Assembly: GCF_900148835.1 (NCBI RefSeq)
Contig: NZ_FRYK01000002.1
Coordinates: 124,001 to 188,000, forward strand
Source of the DNA: Flavobacterium cucumis
Lineage (GTDB): Bacteria; Bacteroidota; Bacteroidia; Flavobacteriales; Flavobacteriaceae
Reading direction: 5' to 3'
DNA: 64,000 bases
Shown here: piece by piece, positions 61,318-64,000 of the stretch
How the letters are laid out: the number at the start of each line of letters is the position of its first letter
Position numbering within the stretch: position 1 is the stretch's first letter
Made by a program: the position numbers and the translations under genes
The notes under the pieces: generated by a model
Told to the model about the DNA's origin: nothing
Database searches by the model: none
The model's input: the letters and a program-made list of their open reading frames with translations, nothing else

Positions 61318-62655
61318 TTATCTCATGCCTTTCATTCCGCCCATGGCCTTCATCAGGTTTTTGCCCGCGCCACCTTGCATCATTTTCATCATTTTGCTCA
61401 TTTGGTCGAATTGTTTCATCAATTGATTAACCTGCTCAATTTTTGTTCCCGAACCTTTTGCAATTCTGGTTTTACGTTTTACATCAATTAAGGAAGGTTT
61501 ACTTCTTTCTACAGGTGTCATGGATTGAATAATGGCTTCAATGTGTTTGAATGCGTCGTCTTCAATTTCGACATCTTTTAAGGCCTTACCAGCACCAGGG
61601 ATCATTCCAACAAGGTCTTTCATGTTCCCCATTTTCTTGATTTGCTGAATTTGCGCTAAGAAATCGTCAAAACCAAATTCGTTTTTAGCGATTTTCTTCT
61701 GTAATTTTCTTGCTTCTTCTTCGTCGTATTGCTCTTGTGCTCTTTCTACTAAGGAAACCACGTCTCCCATTCCCAAGATTCTATCCGCCATACGATTTGG
61801 ATAAAACACATCAATAGCTTCCATTTTTTCACCAGTACCGATGAATTTAATAGGTTTGTTTACTACCGATTTAATTGAAATAGCAGCTCCACCACGTGTA
61901 TCACCATCCAACTTCGTTAAGATAACTCCGTCAAAATTCAATCTATCGTTAAACGCTTTTGCAGTGTTTACGGCATCTTGTCCCGTCATTGCATCCACAA
62001 CAAATAAGGTTTCTTGTGGTTGAATGGCTTTGTGAACATTAGCGATTTCGTTCATCATTTCTTCATCCACAGCCAAACGACCAGCAGTATCGATGATGAC
62101 TACATTGAAACCATTTGCTTTTGCATGTTTGATTGCATTTTGAGCAATTTCAACTGGATTTTTATTTTCGGGTTCTGAATAAACTTCCACCCCAATTTGT
62201 CCTCCTACTACGTGCAACTGATTAATTGCTGCAGGACGATAAATATCACAAGCAACCAATAACGGTTTTTTGCTTTTTTTTGTTTTTAAATAGTTGGCTA
62301 ATTTACCCGAAAAAGTAGTTTTACCAGAACCTTGCAAACCCGACATCAAAATCACAGAAGGAGTTCCAGAAAGATTAATTCCAGCAGCATCACCACCCAT
62401 TAATTCGGTTAACTCGTCTTTAACGATTTTAACCATTAATTGTCCCGGTTGTAAGGTAGTTAATACATTTTCACCTATTGCTTTTTCTTTAACTCTAGTG
62501 GTAAAATCTTTTGCAATCTTAAAATTCACATCGGCATCTAACAATGCTCTACGAACTTCTTTTAAAGTATCGGCAACATTTACATCGGTAATTTTGCCAT
62601 GCCCTTTTAATATATGAAACGCTTTATCTAACTTATCGCTTAAATTATCAAACAT
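61318..62655 (-). CDS. ffh: Signal recognition particle protein Ffh
   Basis: 445 residues from ATG 62655 (MFDNLSDKLDKAFHILKG). N domain, then the G domain with G1 GLQGSGKTTFSGKLA, DTAGR and TKLDGDTRGGAA, then the Met-rich M domain from about 300 (MMNEIANV earlier; MTPVERSKP, GSGTKIEQVNQLMKQFDQMSKMMKMMQGG). GTPase that binds signal sequences with 4.5S RNA. The RNA gene is not in this window. Confidence 0.96.
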   Translation of the reverse strand: MFDNLSDKLDKAFHILKGHGKITDVNVADTLKEVRRALLDADVNFKIAKDFTTRVKEKAIGENVLTTLQPGQLMVKIVKDELTELMGGDAAGINLSGTPSVILMSGLQGSGKTTFSGKLANYLKTKKSKKPLLVACDIYRPAAINQLHVVGGQIGVEVYSEPENKNPVEIAQNAIKHAKANGFNVVIIDTAGRLAVDEEMMNEIANVHKAIQPQETLFVVDAMTGQDAVNTAKAFNDRLNFDGVILTKLDGDTRGGAAISIKSVVNKPIKFIGTGEKMEAIDVFYPNRMADRILGMGDVVSLVERAQEQYDEEEARKLQKKIAKNEFGFDDFLAQIQQIKKMGNMKDLVGMIPGAGKALKDVEIEDDAFKHIEAIIQSMTPVERSKPSLIDVKRKTRIAKGSGTKIEQVNQLMKQFDQMSKMMKMMQGGAGKNLMKAMGGMKGMR

Positions 62656-62950
62656 AATTCGGTTTTGTTTAATGAAGTGCAAAGATAAGATAAAGTTATA
62701 AAGTCACAAATTAGTATATGGGAGATTGTGTAAATAGTTTACAAAACTCAAAAAGTTAAAAAAATTAAACTCATATTTTTTACATAAAATCAATTTAATA
62801 GGATTCACATAGCTTATCCATTTAATTAGCTAACTAGTCTATTAAACTTATACTTTTCTTGTTACATGAGGATTTGCATGTAGGAGTATTTTTTTTTTTA
62901 ATATTGGAAAGCGTCTCTAATGTTTTACAACTTGAAGAAAGTAATTTTAT
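62656..62950. other. Gene-free spacer upstream of ffh
   Basis: AT-rich; I see no gene, hairpin or consensus promoter pair. A long run of T at 62889-62901 follows no stable stem. Confidence 0.45.
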
Positions 62951-63457
62951 TTAATTCAAAGCATTGAAGAAAATCACATAAAACCAAATGAAGATTAATG
63001 AAGTTATCAATAAAAAAGTTGTTAAAGGATAGTTGTACTTTTTGGTCTCGTAAAATTCTTTAAAATAGATTTGATACTTATCTTTATCAAATATATACAC
63101 ATAAGATTCAATAATTGACAAAAATAAGCTCACAAATAAAATTAAAACATAATATTTTGGTACGCTTATATTTGCAATGAAAAAGCAGAGACCAACAAAA
63201 AACAAGTTAACTAAAGCTAAAAACGAAATAAAATATATTTTAATTTTAAAAATGTATTTGTACTCATGTAAAAAAGTTGGGTAATTTTTCTCCATATGCT
63301 CAAAGAACAACTTTGACCCTAATTTCATTTTATTAAAATTATTAAACCAAGTAAAAGGGTTCAAATAAATAGATATTAATTTACCTAGAAATCTTGATAT
63401 CAAAAAAAAGTTATAAAAATAAATATTTAAAAATTTCTCCATAAAGTTATTATTCAA
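62951..63457 (-). CDS. Hypothetical membrane protein
   Basis: 168 residues (start may be MEKFLNIYFYNFF at 63442). Hydrophobic helices at about 14-30, 72-95, 98-120 and 145-165; the middle part has a polar loop. Codon usage is very AT-rich. No recognised family or neighbours of related function. Confidence 0.5.
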   Translation of the reverse strand: MNNNFMEKFLNIYFYNFFLISRFLGKLISIYLNPFTWFNNFNKMKLGSKLFFEHMEKNYPTFLHEYKYIFKIKIYFISFLALVNLFFVGLCFFIANISVPKYYVLILFVSLFLSIIESYVYIFDKDKYQIYFKEFYETKKYNYPLTTFLLITSLIFIWFYVIFFNALN

Positions 63458-63708
63458 TTTTAATCAATCACTAAGCTATTCAATGTTTTTTAAAGCCTTA
63501 AACCTTATACTACGAAATATAATACTCTTTGAGCAAAAGTAAAAAAATTGACTTAAAAATCGATATGCAGCAACAGATTCAAAACAATAAATCAAATTAA
63601 ATTCCTAAACTGTTCAAAAATTAGTCGACATTACTTAACAGGACGAATTAAAATCAGTAACAAAACAGTCCTAAATTAGACTAATAAAACACAAATAAAC
63701 TCAAAATC

Positions 63709-64000
63709 ATGATACTAACTACAACCAATTCGATAGATGGTTTTACAATTGCCGAATATAAAGGTATTGTTTCGGGAACCGCTGTAAATGTTCAAAAAAT
63801 GAAAATGACCTTTAATTTACAAAAATATTATGCTGGAATAAGTGAAAGTGTTTCAGAAGTAAAAGAACAAGCCTTTGAACAACTAAAAGCCAACGCAGAA
63901 AAATTAAATGCCAATGCGGTTGTGGGTATTCAAGTTGATATTGAACTAACAACAAGCAATTACGTAGCCGTTTCTGCAACTGGAACAGCCGTAAGTGTAA
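63709..64000 (+). CDS. YbjQ/UPF0145-like protein (3' partial)
   Basis: ATG at 63709, open to the window edge (97 codons seen). The visible sequence, MILTTTNSIDGFTIAEYKGIV, then AFEQLKANAEKLNANAVVGIQVDIE, fits the YbjQ heavy-metal-binding-like family, pentameric-type proteins of uncertain function. Confidence 0.8.
   Translation, partial: MILTTTNSIDGFTIAEYKGIVSGTAVNVQKMKMTFNLQKYYAGISESVSEVKEQAFEQLKANAEKLNANAVVGIQVDIELTTSNYVAVSATGTAVSV

Overview
The window is chromosomal DNA from a member of the Flavobacteriaceae, most likely Flavobacterium or a close relative. The base composition is strongly AT-rich. Start codons mostly lack a Shine-Dalgarno sequence. Promoters match TTG-N19-TAnnTTTG, the Bacteroidetes -33/-7 type. 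Secreted proteins include a type IX sorting-tail protein, and many families are typical of Bacteroidetes (DUF4252, DUF5777, DUF4199, type B L31, a short CarB without the allosteric domain). No rRNA, tRNA, CRISPR array, insertion sequence or prophage was seen. Most of the window is ordinary core genome.

Layout. 1-3.4 kb: an outer-membrane protein cut by the window edge, a YpfJ-type metallopeptidase, a SET-domain protein and two small conserved proteins. 3.4-6.4 kb: yifB with a displaced second copy of its 3' end, bracketing about 1.15 kb that holds a 42-codon Cys/Lys-rich ORF with a structured leader. 6.6-8.1 kb: an acetyltransferase plus PLP racemase pair. 8.3-10.3 kb: ECF sigma factor, probable anti-sigma factor and two DUF4252 genes. 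10.4-18.3 kb: an S41 peptidase, then a vitamin B12 uptake locus: a TonB-dependent receptor behind a cobalamin riboswitch, and the divergent binding protein, permease and ATPase. This locus carries three copies of a palindromic 'CATAG' repeat and a damaged GxxExxY gene. 18.4-27.7 kb: hydrolase, pseudouridine synthase, RmuC, a type IX cargo protein, a thioesterase and a DUF5777/OB-fold/cytochrome/YceI cluster. 28-37.6 kb: carB, rpmH, TPR protein, TauE, lytic transglycosylase, MtaB, GlmU-like protein and rpmE2. 37.8-44.3 kb: glycosyltransferase, ORF6N protein, phosphosugar mutase, ABC exporter and DUF2971. 44.3-57.3 kb: a LysM/NlpC hydrolase, tandem aconitases, an acyltransferase, MoxR and a three-gene periplasmic PPIase operon. 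57.4-64 kb: prfC, a TolB-like lipoprotein, folD, ffh, a membrane protein and a partial YbjQ-like gene.

The most unusual items are: (i) the yifB 3' duplication, whose differences are almost all synonymous, so it looks recombined in rather than decayed in place; (ii) the CATAG element family and the PD-(D/E)XK-like GxxExxY gene lying between direct repeats of its arm; (iii) a perfect 15-bp inverted repeat inside the ORF6N coding sequence; (iv) the 42-codon ORF with two perfect leader hairpins; and (v) five promoters with exactly the same 19-bp spacer, one of which takes its -33 box from a dispersed CTTTGCG repeat.
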